Under the pieces are notes generated by a model. The model made no database searches. It saw only the letters and a list, made by a program, of their open reading frames with translations, and was not told the origin of the DNA. Shown here piece by piece: positions 24,136 through 33,505 of a DNA stretch of 64,000 nucleotides. Source of the DNA: Acrocarpospora pleiomorpha (GTDB taxonomy: Bacteria; Actinomycetota; Actinomycetes; Streptosporangiales; Streptosporangiaceae); NCBI RefSeq assembly GCF_009687885.1, contig NZ_BLAF01000047.1, positions 34,217 through 98,216 of the forward strand, in the 5' to 3' direction. Every line of letters starts with the position of its first letter. The first letter of the stretch is position 1. Made by a program: the position numbers and the translations under genes.

Positions 24136-26328
24136 ATGAAGAAGCCGATCATTCCTGGCCGGCCGGGTGGGGAAGCGCCCCAGGTTGAGGAGCCTGTGGA
24201 GCCGCGGGAGCCGCTGCCGCCCAAACCCGACCAGCGGGGCCCGGACTCCTACAGCCCGACCGGGCAGGCCACCGGCGTGCCCGCCGAGTTCCGGGCCCAG
24301 CGCGGCGCGTACCTGACGACCGCGCAGGGCCTGCGGCTGCCCGACACCGACCATTCGCTCAAGGCGGGCCCGCGCGGCCCGGTGCTCCTGCGCGACCACC
24401 ACCTGCGCGAGAAGATCACCCACTTCGACCACGAACGCATCCCGGAGCGCGTCGTGCACGCCCGCGGCGCCGCCGCGCACGGCGTCTTCCGCGGGTACGG
24501 CAACGCCGCCGCCATCACCAAAGCGGCGTTCCTGGCCAAGGGCGAGGAGACCCCGGTCTTCGTCCGCTTCTCCACCGTGCTGGGCTCGCGCGGCTCGGCC
24601 GACACCGTGCGCGACACCCGCGGCTTCGCGACCAAGTTCTACACCAGCGAGGGCGTCTTCGACCTGGTCGGCAACAACATCCCGGTGTTCTTCATCCAGG
24701 ACGCGATCAAGTTCCCGGACGTGATCCACGCCGCCAAACCGCAGCCCGACCGGGAGATCCCGCAGGCGGCCAGCGCGCACGACACGTTCTGGGACTTCGT
24801 CTCCCTGCACACCGAGGCGACCCATCACACCCTGTGGAACATGTCCGACCGGGGCATCCCGCGCTCGTTCCGGACCATGGAGGGGTTCGGGGTGCACACC
24901 TTCCGCCTGGTCAACGCCGACGGCGAGACGTCGCTGGTCAAGTTCCACTGGAAGCCGAGGGCGGGCGTGCACTCGCTGGTGTGGGAGGAGGCGCAGCTGA
25001 TCAACGGCATGGACCCGGACTTCCACCGCCGCGACCTCGCCGACGCGATCGAGGCGGGGGCCTTCCCGGAATGGGAGTTCGGCGTGCAGGTCTTCCCCGA
25101 CACGCCGGAGCAGACCTTCGAGGGCATCGACCTGCTGGACCCGACCAAGATCGTCCCCGAGGAGCTGGCGCCGGTCCAGCCGATCGGGCTGCTGACCCTC
25201 AACGCCAACCCGGTGAACTTCTTCGCCGAGACCGAGCAGGTGGCCTTCCACGTCGGCCATCTGGTGCCGGGGATCGACGTCACCGACGATCCGCTGCTGG
25301 CCGGGCGGCTCTTCTCCTACCTGGACACCCAGATCACCCGCCTGGGCGGGCCCAACTTCGCGCAGCTGCCGATCAACCGGACCCACGCCCAGGTCAACGA
25401 CCTGCTGCGGGACGGCATGCACCAGAGCGCCGTGCACGCGGGGGTGGCGCCGTACCGGCCGAACTCGCTGGACGGCGGGTGCCCTTTCCAGGCGGCGGGC
25501 GGGTATGTCGAGGCGCCGGTTCAGGTGGCCGCGGCGCCGCGGGTGCGGGCGGCTCCGGCGTCGTTCGACGATCATTTCAGCCAGCCGAGGATGTTCTGGC
25601 TGAGCCTGTCGCCGGTGGAGCGGGAGCACGTGATCGCCGCCTACACCTTCGAGCTGAGCAAGGTCTACGAGCCGGCGATCAGGGAACGCGTGGTGCGGGT
25701 GCTGGCCGGGATCGATCCGCGGCTGAGCGCCCAGGTGGCCGAAGGGCTCGGGCTGCCCACGCCGGAGCATCCGGGCAAGCCCGCGTCGGTGTCGGCCAGC
25801 CCGGCGCTGTCCCAGATGGGCGGGACCTGGCCGAACGCGGGGCGGGTGATCGGCATCGTGACCGGCGACGACGATCTCGACGCCGTACGCCGGGTGCGGC
25901 GGGAGGTGTTCGAGGCCGGCATGGTGCCGCTGGTCGTCGCGGCCAGCGGAGGCGTGCTCCCCGGCGGGGGCGATCCGGTCCCGGTGCAGCGGACGTTCGC
26001 GGGGGCCCGGTCGGTGGAGTTCGACGCTCTGCTGATGGCCGGCGCGCCCGGTCCCGGCAAGGACGCGCGGGGTGTCCGGGACGCGAAGGCGGCCAACGGC
26101 AAGGCCGCCATGGTGATCGATCCGCGGATCCTGCTGATGCTGCACGAGGCGTACCGGCATGCCAAACCGCTGGGCGGCTGGGGCGACGCGGCGACCGCGT
26201 TCGACGTGGCGGGCATCGCCACCGACGCTCCCGGGATCGTCATCGGATCCGACCCGGCCGCCGTGCTGGGCGAGGTGGCCGAACTGCTCACCCGGCACCG
26301 CGTCTGGGACCGGTTCCCGGCGGCCTGA
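24136..26328 (+). CDS. katE: Large-subunit monofunctional catalase (HPII/KatE type)
   Basis: 730 residues, the length class of HPII catalases. Distal-side His108 (RVVHARGAAAHG) and Asn181 (VGNNIPVFFIQDA) and the proximal heme ligand Tyr395 (RLFSYLDTQITRLGGPNF) are present, followed by HQSAVHAGVAPYRPN. From about residue 570 comes the C-terminal flavodoxin-like/DJ-1-type domain (RVIGIVTGDDDLDAVRRVRREVFEAG ... VIDPRILLMLHEAYRHAKPLGGWG) that distinguishes large catalases. It breaks H2O2 into water and oxygen in the cytoplasm. GAGGAG precedes ATG 24136. It ends 3 bp before a convergent gene. Confidence 0.97.
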   Translation: MKKPIIPGRPGGEAPQVEEPVEPREPLPPKPDQRGPDSYSPTGQATGVPAEFRAQRGAYLTTAQGLRLPDTDHSLKAGPRGPVLLRDHHLREKITHFDHERIPERVVHARGAAAHGVFRGYGNAAAITKAAFLAKGEETPVFVRFSTVLGSRGSADTVRDTRGFATKFYTSEGVFDLVGNNIPVFFIQDAIKFPDVIHAAKPQPDREIPQAASAHDTFWDFVSLHTEATHHTLWNMSDRGIPRSFRTMEGFGVHTFRLVNADGETSLVKFHWKPRAGVHSLVWEEAQLINGMDPDFHRRDLADAIEAGAFPEWEFGVQVFPDTPEQTFEGIDLLDPTKIVPEELAPVQPIGLLTLNANPVNFFAETEQVAFHVGHLVPGIDVTDDPLLAGRLFSYLDTQITRLGGPNFAQLPINRTHAQVNDLLRDGMHQSAVHAGVAPYRPNSLDGGCPFQAAGGYVEAPVQVAAAPRVRAAPASFDDHFSQPRMFWLSLSPVEREHVIAAYTFELSKVYEPAIRERVVRVLAGIDPRLSAQVAEGLGLPTPEHPGKPASVSASPALSQMGGTWPNAGRVIGIVTGDDDLDAVRRVRREVFEAGMVPLVVAASGGVLPGGGDPVPVQRTFAGARSVEFDALLMAGAPGPGKDARGVRDAKAANGKAAMVIDPRILLMLHEAYRHAKPLGGWGDAATAFDVAGIATDAPGIVIGSDPAAVLGEVAELLTRHRVWDRFPAA

Positions 26329-26331
26329 CCG

Positions 26332-27054
26332 TCAGCCGAAGCGCTCGGCCATCCAGGCGTCCCACGCGGCCTGCTCGTCGCGGCCCGCGAAGTTCTGGTG
26401 GCCGAGCACGAGGGCGTCGCCGCGGTCGGTCCCGGAGTGGATGAACCGGTAGAGGCCCCCGCCGGTCCGCACGCCCAGGTTGACGGGCAGGTTCGCGTAG
26501 AAGACGACCCCGGCGGAGCCGTCAGGAAGCCGGACGGCCTCGCCGCCGGCGACCTCGGGCGTGACGCCCAGCGCCTCGGTGACGACCTTCCAGACGGCGT
26601 CCGGGCCGCCCGCTCCGGGCCGGAAGACCGTGGTGACCGACGGGACGCGGCCCGCGAAGTGCCCGAGATACTGGCTGAGGGTCTCCAGGTAGATGGGCCA
26701 GCCGGCCTTCATCGCCTCGAACTCGGTCTCCCAGTCGTCGCCGAGCATGCCGCTGTGCACCAGCCGCAGCACGGTCGTGCCGCCGCCACGCCCCTCGATG
26801 AGGTACTCCATCGCCATGAACCGGCCGTCGGCGGCCTCCTCGCTCCGGGTCGCGAAGCGGCTGCCCGGCTCGTAGGCGGTGATCGTGGACTGCTCGGTGT
26901 GGCCCAGCATCGTGAACTCGGCCCGCTCGCCGGCGAACTGGGTGCGTCCCATGAACCAGGAGTCGACGCCGGGACCGGTCGCGATCGCCTCCCAGACCTG
27001 CTCGGGCGTGGCGGCGAGCTCGATCTCCAGGCTCACCTCGAACGGGTGCGTCAT
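26332..27054 (-). CDS. SRPBCC/AHSA1-family protein
   Basis: A 240-residue START-like fold protein. The N-terminal AHSA1-type domain is clear (MTHPFEVSLEIELAATPEQVWEAIATGPGVDSWFMG, GRGGGTTVLRLVHSGMLGDDWETEFEAMKAGWPIYLETLSQYLGHFAG); the C-terminal about 80 residues look like a second, weaker repeat (VWKVVTEALGV, ALVLGHQNFAGRDEQAAWDAWMAERFG). Such proteins bind hydrophobic ligands. It overlaps the ArsR gene by 4 bp; this ArsR-SRPBCC pair is common in actinomycetes. Specific function unknown. Confidence 0.88.
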   Translation of the reverse strand: MTHPFEVSLEIELAATPEQVWEAIATGPGVDSWFMGRTQFAGERAEFTMLGHTEQSTITAYEPGSRFATRSEEAADGRFMAMEYLIEGRGGGTTVLRLVHSGMLGDDWETEFEAMKAGWPIYLETLSQYLGHFAGRVPSVTTVFRPGAGGPDAVWKVVTEALGVTPEVAGGEAVRLPDGSAGVVFYANLPVNLGVRTGGGLYRFIHSGTDRGDALVLGHQNFAGRDEQAAWDAWMAERFG

Positions 27055-27638
27055 CGGGCGTCCTTCACGCTCGGGTGGACGGCGACGACGATCCGGTGAT
27101 CGCGGCCGTGCTCGGCGGATTCGTCATGATACTTGGACACCAGGGCCGCGACGGCCCCCGCGAGTTCCTCGGCGAACGCCGCCCGGTCGGCGGCCGAGGC
27201 GAAGCGCACCTCGCCGTCGATCGCGAAGGTCGCGACCCGCTTACGCGCCCGGGCGGCGCCGGTGATGAGCGCCCCGACATCGCGGACCAGCCGGGCCGCG
27301 ACGGCCAGCAGCCAGCTAGCCGACAGCCGGTCGGGCGAGCGGGCCGGATCCGGCTCCAGCGACCCCAGCGCGGTCGGCGAGATCACGTAGGAGGCCGCGG
27401 TCGCCCGCATGATGCGCTCATGCACATTGCCCTTCCGCCGCTCCTCGATCATCTCGACGAGCCCATGCGCCTCCAGCGCCTTCAGGTGATAGTTGACCTT
27501 CTGCCGAGGCAGCCCGACCTTGGCGGCCAGCATGGTCGCGGACCCGGGCTCGCTCAACTCGGCCAGCAGCCGCGCCCGGATGGGCGCCAGCGACACCTCG
27601 GCGGCAGCCGGGTCCTCGATCACGGCGATGTCCTGCAT
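27051..27638 (-). CDS. ArsR-family winged-helix regulator
   Basis: A 195-residue protein with an N-terminal ArsR-like helix-turn-helix (APIRARLLAELSEPGSATMLAAKVGLPRQKVNYHLKALEAHGLVEMIEERRKGNVHERIMRATAASYVISP) and no metal-binding cysteines. The C-terminal half is helical. It is translationally coupled to the SRPBCC gene and probably represses the pair through the dyad at 27655-27672, just upstream. Confidence 0.9.
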   Translation of the reverse strand: MQDIAVIEDPAAAEVSLAPIRARLLAELSEPGSATMLAAKVGLPRQKVNYHLKALEAHGLVEMIEERRKGNVHERIMRATAASYVISPTALGSLEPDPARSPDRLSASWLLAVAARLVRDVGALITGAARARKRVATFAIDGEVRFASAADRAAFAEELAGAVAALVSKYHDESAEHGRDHRIVVAVHPSVKDAR

Positions 27639-27654
27639 ACCCGCAGGCTACATC

Positions 27655-27672
27655 CGACAAATTATCCTGTCG
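27655..27672 (-). promoter_or_regulatory. CGACA-N8-TGTCG dyad upstream of arsR-type gene
   Basis: CGACA (27655-27659) and TGTCG (27668-27672) flank an AT-rich centre (AATTATCC), 17 bp before the ArsR start codon. The position and symmetry suit an autoregulatory operator covering the promoter. Confidence 0.45.
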
Positions 27673-27680
27673 AGAAAACC

Positions 27681-28349
27681 CTATTCACCGGTCAGACTCG
27701 CGGCCGTCGCCGCGCGGTGCAGGCTCAGGGCGGCGGGCGGGGGCAGGGGTTCGGGCGGGTCGACCGGATGGGCGCGGAGGGACTGGAGGAGCAGGGCCAC
27801 GAGGCGGCGGGACGCGGCTGCGGTCGCGTCGGGGGACGCGGCGCTGATGCCGCCGTTGGCCATGATCAGAAGCTTGAGGTCGTCGTGCGTGAAGTCGGCC
27901 CGCAGCTGCCCGCTCTCCTTGGCGCGCCGGGTCAGCTCGGCGAAACCGCGCACGTTGTGGTCGAGCTCCCGCCCGAAGTCGATCGCGTCGGGGAACGCCC
28001 CCAGGAACGCCGCGGTGAAACCCCTGTCGACGGCCTGCATGGCGCACGCCTTCTCGATGACCGCGCAGAATCCGCGCCAGGGGTCCGGGTCGGCGAGGGC
28101 GTCGTCGACGGCCGACACGCAGGCCGCGACCTGCTCGGCGAACACCTCGGTGATCAGCGATTCCTTCGTGGGGAAGTGGCGGTAGAGCGTCGCGGGCCCG
28201 ATGCCGGCGCGCCGCGCGATCGCGCGCATCGGCACATCCAGCCCGAGCGCCGCGAAGGTCTCGCGGGCGACCTCGACGATGCGGTCGCGGTTACGTTGCG
28301 CGTCGACGCGCAACGCGGCGCTCGGCATCCGAGAAGCATCGGCGGTCAT
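27681..28349 (-). CDS. TetR-family regulator, divergent from a quinone oxidoreductase
   Basis: 222 residues from ATG 28349 (MTADASRMPSAALRVDAQRN). The helix-turn-helix is RDRIVEVARETFAALGLDVPMRAIARRAGIGPATLYRHFPTKESLITEVFAEQ (residues about 21-73), followed by a TetR C-terminal domain of the SbtR-like type (FCAVIEKACAMQAVDRGFTAAF, GQLRADFTHDDLKLLIMANGGI). The divergent MDR oxidoreductase starts 88 bp away and is the probable target, as for many actinomycete TetR/quinone-reductase pairs. Confidence 0.9.
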   Translation of the reverse strand: MTADASRMPSAALRVDAQRNRDRIVEVARETFAALGLDVPMRAIARRAGIGPATLYRHFPTKESLITEVFAEQVAACVSAVDDALADPDPWRGFCAVIEKACAMQAVDRGFTAAFLGAFPDAIDFGRELDHNVRGFAELTRRAKESGQLRADFTHDDLKLLIMANGGISAASPDATAAASRRLVALLLQSLRAHPVDPPEPLPPPAALSLHRAATAASLTGE

Positions 28350-28436
28350 ATCTCTCACTTTACTGCAAACGGACGGGGTGTTCCGATTTCTTGCTAGCGT
28401 CCAGGAGACGGGAACACCTCCTCGGAAGGCATCGGC

Positions 28437-29363
28437 ATGTTCGCTCTTCAGTACTCGCGGTTCGGCCCTTCCGACGTGCTCACCGTCGGCGAAGCGGCCG
28501 AGCCGCACGCCGGTCGCGGCGAGATCCGCATCGCCGTACGGGCCGCCGGCGTCGCGCCCGCCGACTGGAAACTGCGCGCCGGCAGGCCCCCGGGCCGCGC
28601 GCCGCTCAACTGGCCGCACATCCCCGGTGTGGACGCCGCGGGCATTGTCGACCAGATCGGCGACGGCGTCACCGGTGTCGCGATCGGCGAGGCCGTCTTC
28701 GGGCTGGTCGACATCGCCAAGCTCGGCGGCGCGTCCGCCGAGTTCGCCGTGCTCAAAGCGTGGGCCGCCAAGCCGGACGCGCTCAGCTGGGAGCAGGCCG
28801 GCGGCGCGGCGACCAGCGTCGAGACCGCCACCCGCGCCTTGACCGTGCTGGGCGTCACGGCGGGCACGACGCTGCTGATCGAGGGCGCGGGCGGAGGCGT
28901 CGGCACCGGGACCGTGCAGCTCGCGGTCGCCCGCGGGGCCACCGTCATCGGCACAGCGAGCCCGCGCAACCACGAGTTCCTGGCCGGCCTCGGCGCCACG
29001 CCCACCACCTACGGTTCCGGTCTCGTCGAGCGGGTCGCGGCACTGGCGCCCCACGGCGTCGACGCGGTGCTCGACGCCGCGGGCTCCGGCTCGCTGCCCG
29101 ACCTGGTCGCCGTAGCGGGTGACGCCGCCCGGGTCCTGTCCGTCGCCGATCTGAACGCCCACCAGCACGGCGTACGGCTCTCCTACACCGGCAGCGGCGA
29201 CGAGCCCGGTTACGCGGGCCTGGCCGTGGCGGCCGCACTCGCCGCCGAGGGCCGGTTCACCGTGCCGCTGCACGCGGTCTTCCCGCTCAAGGACGGCGCG
29301 AAGGCCCACGACCTGAGCGCCACCGGCCACGCTCGCGGAAAGGTCGTTCTGACTGTGCCGTGA
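28437..29363 (+). CDS. Zinc-independent MDR quinone oxidoreductase
   Basis: A 308-residue medium-chain dehydrogenase/reductase without the zinc-binding cysteines. Features are MFALQYSRFGPSDVLTVGE, AGVAPADWKLRAGR, HIPGVDAAGIVDQIGDGV, and the NADP(H)-binding GAGGGVGTGTVQLAVARGATVIGTAS. It should reduce quinones or enones with NADPH. GGAAGG precedes ATG 28437. Probably repressed by the divergent TetR and induced by electrophiles (inference). Confidence 0.9.
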   Translation: MFALQYSRFGPSDVLTVGEAAEPHAGRGEIRIAVRAAGVAPADWKLRAGRPPGRAPLNWPHIPGVDAAGIVDQIGDGVTGVAIGEAVFGLVDIAKLGGASAEFAVLKAWAAKPDALSWEQAGGAATSVETATRALTVLGVTAGTTLLIEGAGGGVGTGTVQLAVARGATVIGTASPRNHEFLAGLGATPTTYGSGLVERVAALAPHGVDAVLDAAGSGSLPDLVAVAGDAARVLSVADLNAHQHGVRLSYTGSGDEPGYAGLAVAAALAAEGRFTVPLHAVFPLKDGAKAHDLSATGHARGKVVLTVP

Positions 29364-29403
29364 TGAGCGGTCGTTCCGGCCGTAGTATCGGCGGGAGGGC
29401 GCC

Positions 29404-31983
29404 GTGGACGTATGGCCGTTCGTGGGCAGGCGGGTCGAGCGGGAGTGGGCCGTGGCGACGCTGCGGCGTGGGAACGTGGTGATCGCCGGGGCCGCGGGGG
29501 TGGGGAAGAGCCGGCTGGCGAGTGAGGTCGCTGCGGCGTTCGACGCCACTGTGCATGTGCGCGGGACTCGGGCGGCCCGGGTGTTGCCGCTGGGGGCGTT
29601 CGCGCCGCTGCTTCCCGAAGGGGAGCCGGGGTTCAATCCGCTCCGGTGGGCGGCGGACGCGATCTTATCCCGCGCGCCGTCGTTGCTGGTGGTGGATGAC
29701 GCGCATCTGCTGGACGCCTCGTCGGCCGCGCTCACGCATCAGCTGGCGGATGCCGTCCGGGTGCTGGCGACCGTACGGGCGGGTGAGGAATGCCCGGATT
29801 CGGTGACCGCGCTCTGGGAGGACGATCTGGGCAGCCGCCTCGATCTGGCCCCCCTCACGGACGCGGAGACGGCGGCGGTTCTCGCCTCCGTCCTGGGCGG
29901 TCAGGTGGATCCGCCCGCGGCCGCGCGGCTGCACACGCTCAGCCAGGGCAACGTGCTGCTGCTGCGCGAACTGGTCACCGCGGCTCTGGAGGGCCAGGTT
30001 CTGGTACGGCCCGACGGTCTGACCTGGCGGCTGGAGGGCGAGGTGCCCCGCGCGCCGCGCCTGATGGAGATGATCGAACGCCGAATGGGCCGGTTCGGCG
30101 ACGCCGTCACCTCGGTCCTGGAGCTGGTCGCCCTGGCCGAACCCATCGGCCTGGCCCCGCTGGCCGCGCTGACCGGCGGCGACGCGATCGAGGAGGCGGA
30201 GTCCCGCGGCCTGGTCGACGTCGTCTCCGACGGCCGCCGCGCCGCCGTCCGCCTGGCCCACCCCCTGTACGGCGAGGCGCTGCGGCTTCCCGTCACGCGC
30301 CGCAGGCGCCGCTTCGGGGAGCTGGCCGACACGCTCCAGGCGACCGGCGCCCGCCGCCGCGAGGACGTGCTGCGGATCGCGGTCTGGCGGCTGGAGAGCG
30401 GCACCACCCCCGACCCGGTCCCGCTGGTGCGCGCCTGCCGCCTGGCCTGGGCCTCCCATGACTTCCCGCTGGCGATCCGGCTGGCCAGGGCGGCGCTGGC
30501 CGGTGCGGGAACCGACGAGGACCGGGTGGACGCCGCCATCATGCTCGGCACCCTGCTCAACTACTCGGCCCAGCCCGCCGAAGCGGAGACCTTGATCGCC
30601 CAGCTGCCCGCCGGGCCCCTCGACGAGCGGCGGCGCACCGAGCTCGCCCTCACCCGGGCGTGGAGCCTCGCGCTGGGGTTGGGCCGCGTCGAGGAGGGCA
30701 TGGAGCTGCTGGCCCGGACCAGGGAACAGATCACGCAGGTCGCCTACCGGCAGGATCTGTCCACGCTGCTGATCATCATCATGTCCGCGCACACCGGGAT
30801 GGAGGACCTGCTGGGGCACATCAACGCGTTGCTGGCGGAACCGCCGGTCACCGCCGCCGTCCGGGCGCAGGCGCTGAACAGCCGGGCCGCCACCCTCTCC
30901 ACGATCGGCCGCTACCACGAGGCGGAGGCCGACATCGCGGCGGCCATCGGCGATCACGCGAACTGGGTGGACGCCGTGCCCGTGATCCTGCTGCCCTTGC
31001 ACGCGAACTGGTCGCTGAACCGGATGATGCTGGGCGACGTCGACGGCATGGAAGCGGCCATGGACCACCTGGCGGAGCTGGTCGGGTCAGGCCACGGGTT
31101 CTCGTACGCGGCCCAGGCCATGGCCCTGCACCGCGCGATGGCGGCCCGGCTGCGGGGCGGGTTCACCCAGGCCGCCAGGCTGCTCCAGGACGCCCGGCGG
31201 CACCAGGGCGACGACGCGCTCACCGGCCTCCTCATGATCGAACACGCCTACGTGCTGGCTTTGCGGGGCGACGGGCGCGCCGCGAGGACGGCCTTCGACG
31301 AGGGCGTCACCGCGTACACCCGGCTCGGCGCCCTGACCGACATGTTCCGCTACCTGGCCGAACCCTGGATCATCGCCGCCTCCGGCGAGCTGCGCAAAGG
31401 CGTGGAATTCGCCCTGTCCACCGCGGACGTGGGCCGGCACATGGGCATTGTGGCCTTCGAAACCCACGCCCTGCACACCGTGGCACGCCTCGGTTTCGCC
31501 GAACGCGCCGCCGACCGTCTCGCCGAGCTCGCCTCAGTCCAGGACGGCGACCTGGCCTCCCTCTTCGCCGTGCAGGCCCGCGCGTCCGCCGTCCAGGACG
31601 CGCCCGCGCTGGAGCGGGTGACGTCCGAGTTCACCGGGCTCGGCCTCCTCCCGTACGCGGCCGAGGCCTGCGCCCAGGCCGCCCAAGCGTGGGACCATGT
31701 CGGCCGCCCCGCCTCCGGGCGCGCCGCCGCCAGCCGCGCCTGGCTGCTGGCCGCCCGCTGCGACGGCCTCCGCACCCCGGCCGTGGCCCACCTCACCGCT
31801 CCCGGCCTGACCCGCCGCGAGGCGGAGATCGCCCGGCTGGCCTGCACCGGCCTGCCCAGCAAGCAGATCGCCGAACGCCTGTTCCTGTCCCCCCGCACGG
31901 TCGACAACCACCTGCAGAACGTGTACGCCAAACTCGGCGTCTCCAACCGCTCCGACCTCAGGCGAGTGCTGCGCTCGGACTGA
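29404..31983 (+). CDS. LAL-type LuxR regulator with AAA ATPase domain
   Basis: An 859-residue STAND-type regulator. GTG 29404 is preceded by GGGAGG. Walker A is GAAGVGKS (residues 29-36) and Walker B LLVVDDAHLLD; a TPR-like helical middle follows (LALTRAWSLALGLGRVEEGMELL, AQALNSRAATLSTIGRYHEAEADIAAAI). The C-terminal LuxR helix-turn-helix is LTRREAEIARLACTGLPSKQIAERLFLSPRTVDNHLQNVYAKLGVSNRSDLRRVL. The ATPase part is shorter than in MalT-like proteins. It converges on the malonate decarboxylase operon, separated by 20 bp; a regulatory link is possible but not shown. Confidence 0.92.
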   Translation: MDVWPFVGRRVEREWAVATLRRGNVVIAGAAGVGKSRLASEVAAAFDATVHVRGTRAARVLPLGAFAPLLPEGEPGFNPLRWAADAILSRAPSLLVVDDAHLLDASSAALTHQLADAVRVLATVRAGEECPDSVTALWEDDLGSRLDLAPLTDAETAAVLASVLGGQVDPPAAARLHTLSQGNVLLLRELVTAALEGQVLVRPDGLTWRLEGEVPRAPRLMEMIERRMGRFGDAVTSVLELVALAEPIGLAPLAALTGGDAIEEAESRGLVDVVSDGRRAAVRLAHPLYGEALRLPVTRRRRRFGELADTLQATGARRREDVLRIAVWRLESGTTPDPVPLVRACRLAWASHDFPLAIRLARAALAGAGTDEDRVDAAIMLGTLLNYSAQPAEAETLIAQLPAGPLDERRRTELALTRAWSLALGLGRVEEGMELLARTREQITQVAYRQDLSTLLIIIMSAHTGMEDLLGHINALLAEPPVTAAVRAQALNSRAATLSTIGRYHEAEADIAAAIGDHANWVDAVPVILLPLHANWSLNRMMLGDVDGMEAAMDHLAELVGSGHGFSYAAQAMALHRAMAARLRGGFTQAARLLQDARRHQGDDALTGLLMIEHAYVLALRGDGRAARTAFDEGVTAYTRLGALTDMFRYLAEPWIIAASGELRKGVEFALSTADVGRHMGIVAFETHALHTVARLGFAERAADRLAELASVQDGDLASLFAVQARASAVQDAPALERVTSEFTGLGLLPYAAEACAQAAQAWDHVGRPASGRAAASRAWLLAARCDGLRTPAVAHLTAPGLTRREAEIARLACTGLPSKQIAERLFLSPRTVDNHLQNVYAKLGVSNRSDLRRVLRSD

Positions 31984-31987
31984 TCCC

Positions 31988-31999
31988 GCCGCCGGCGGC
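31988..31999. terminator. Short GC-rich palindrome between convergent genes
   Basis: GCCGCCGGCGGC occupies most of the 20-bp gap between the LAL gene stop (31983) and the mdcH stop (32004). It could act as a bidirectional terminator, but such short GC palindromes are common in this DNA. Confidence 0.3.
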
Positions 32000-32003
32000 A
32001 GGG

Positions 32004-32933
32004 CTAGCGGACCCGCGCGAGGGCCGCCGCGTCGGTGACGCGGGTGTCGGCCAGGGTGATGACACGGGTACGGGGGTGGGTGACCTGGGCGGTTCGGGCC
32101 AGGACGCGGCCCGGCGGGGTTTGGATGAACAGGGTCGTGCCGAGTTCGCCGAGCAGGGCGATGCCGTCGCGCCACCGGACCGTGGTGGCGACGCCGCGGG
32201 CGAGATCGTCCAGGACGGCGCCGGAGTCGTGGAGGAGGCGGCCCGTGGCGCCCCCTAGGCAGGGGCGGAGGAGAGGGCGGCGGGGGAGCGTGGCGAGGTG
32301 GTCGGCCATGGCGTCGGCGACCTGGGTGAGCAGCGGGCAGTGGGAGGGCACGCTGACGTTCAGGCGCTGTACGCGACGGGCGCCGGCCTGGGCCGCCGCG
32401 GTGGTGAGGCGTGCCAGGGCGGTGGCGCTGCCGGAGACCACGGCTTGGTGGTCGGTGTTGACGATGGACAGATAGGCCGGCTCGTCGCGGGTGATCACCG
32501 ACTCGACCAGCCGCCGGACCTGGGGGACGCTCAATCCCAGAACGGCCGCCATGCCGTAGCCCGATGGGTAGGCGTCGCGCATGAGCTCGCCGCGGTGGCG
32601 TACGGCCTGGAGGGCTTCGGCGAACGTCAGCGCCCCGGCGGTGACGGCGGCGGGAAAGGCTCCGGAGGAGTGGCCCGCCACCGCGCCGGGAGTGACGCCT
32701 TCGGCGAGCAGGGCGTTGGCCGAGGCGACTCCGGCGACGCAGAGCGCCACCTGGGCGGTGACAGTGGACGTCAGCGCGTCCGCGCCATCCTGGTGGGCCG
32801 AACCGGGCAGGATGCGCTCGGCCTCGGCGAGGGTCGCCGCGACGGCGGGGTGATCAGGCAGGTCATGGAGCATTCCGGCGTGCTGCGAGCCCTGGCCCGG
32901 GTAGAGGAACACGACCCCTATTCGGGAGCCCAT
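32004..32933 (-). CDS. mdcH: MdcH: malonyl-S-ACP transacylase (malonate decarboxylase epsilon)
   Basis: A 309-residue FabD-like acyltransferase: FLYPGQGSQHAGML at the N-terminus, the nucleophile motif GVTPGAVAGHSSGAFPAAV (GHSSG), active-site His in NVSVPSHCPLLTQ. It loads malonyl onto the phosphoribosyl-dephospho-CoA arm of MdcC to start the decarboxylation cycle. Last gene of the mdc operon, overlapping mdcG by 16 bp. Confidence 0.93.
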   Translation of the reverse strand: MGSRIGVVFLYPGQGSQHAGMLHDLPDHPAVAATLAEAERILPGSAHQDGADALTSTVTAQVALCVAGVASANALLAEGVTPGAVAGHSSGAFPAAVTAGALTFAEALQAVRHRGELMRDAYPSGYGMAAVLGLSVPQVRRLVESVITRDEPAYLSIVNTDHQAVVSGSATALARLTTAAAQAGARRVQRLNVSVPSHCPLLTQVADAMADHLATLPRRPLLRPCLGGATGRLLHDSGAVLDDLARGVATTVRWRDGIALLGELGTTLFIQTPPGRVLARTAQVTHPRTRVITLADTRVTDAAALARVR

Positions 32934-33505
32934 GGGTCTTTCACCAGTTGAGGGCCGTGTTCGGTGCGGGCCATGGCGAGACCGCCGGCGCGGGCCCATT
33001 CGGTCAGGCTGACCCCGCCACGGGGAGTCTCCAGCTGGCAGTCGACGGTGACTCCCGCGAAAGCCGCCACCAGACGCGCGGCCTGGGCCCGCTCCAGCCT
33101 GCGTGGCACCCGGAGCAGCAGGTCCAGATCGCTGCCGGGATGGGTGACCGGCCGCCCGGTGGCCAGTTCGAAGCCGACGCTGCCGACCGGCCCCCAGACG
33201 GTGTCGTCCCCGAGTTCGGCCGCGACGACGGAGAGCGCGGCGGCGAGCCGGGGGAGGCGGGGCCGCCGTTCCCGCAGATCCTCCGGCCGCACCACGCGAG
33301 TGATCGAGTCCGGCGGGACGAGGGCGGCGTGCCGCTGCCATCGCTCGGCCCCGCGCACCCCGATGGGGATCAAGCCCGAGGTGCGCGGCGCCCGCCGGAC
33401 GACTCCCCAAGGGCAAGCGGCGAGGGACTCGCGGGCCCAGCCGGGCAGCCCGTCGACGGCGGCCTCCAGCCGGAGCAGGTCGTGCGGGCGCGCGATCACC
33501 GCCAT
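32918..33505 (-). CDS. mdcG: MdcG: holo-ACP (phosphoribosyl-dephospho-CoA) transferase
   Basis: 195 residues from ATG 33505. It shows the nucleotidyltransferase-like core VGSVGFELATGRPVTHPGSDLDLLLRVPRRLE, with GSDLDLL as the metal-binding motif, and LEAAVDGLPGWARESLAACPWGVVRRA at the N-terminus. It attaches the 2'-(5''-phosphoribosyl)-3'-dephospho-CoA prosthetic group to MdcC. It overlaps both neighbours. The precursor is made by MdcB of the same operon. Confidence 0.9.
   Translation of the reverse strand: MAVIARPHDLLRLEAAVDGLPGWARESLAACPWGVVRRAPRTSGLIPIGVRGAERWQRHAALVPPDSITRVVRPEDLRERRPRLPRLAAALSVVAAELGDDTVWGPVGSVGFELATGRPVTHPGSDLDLLLRVPRRLERAQAARLVAAFAGVTVDCQLETPRGGVSLTEWARAGGLAMARTEHGPQLVKDPWAPE

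Noticed and set aside
24016..26298. A 760-codon open frame opposite the catalase gene.
   Set aside because: Catalase is unambiguous on the plus strand; the antisense product has only compositionally biased sequence.
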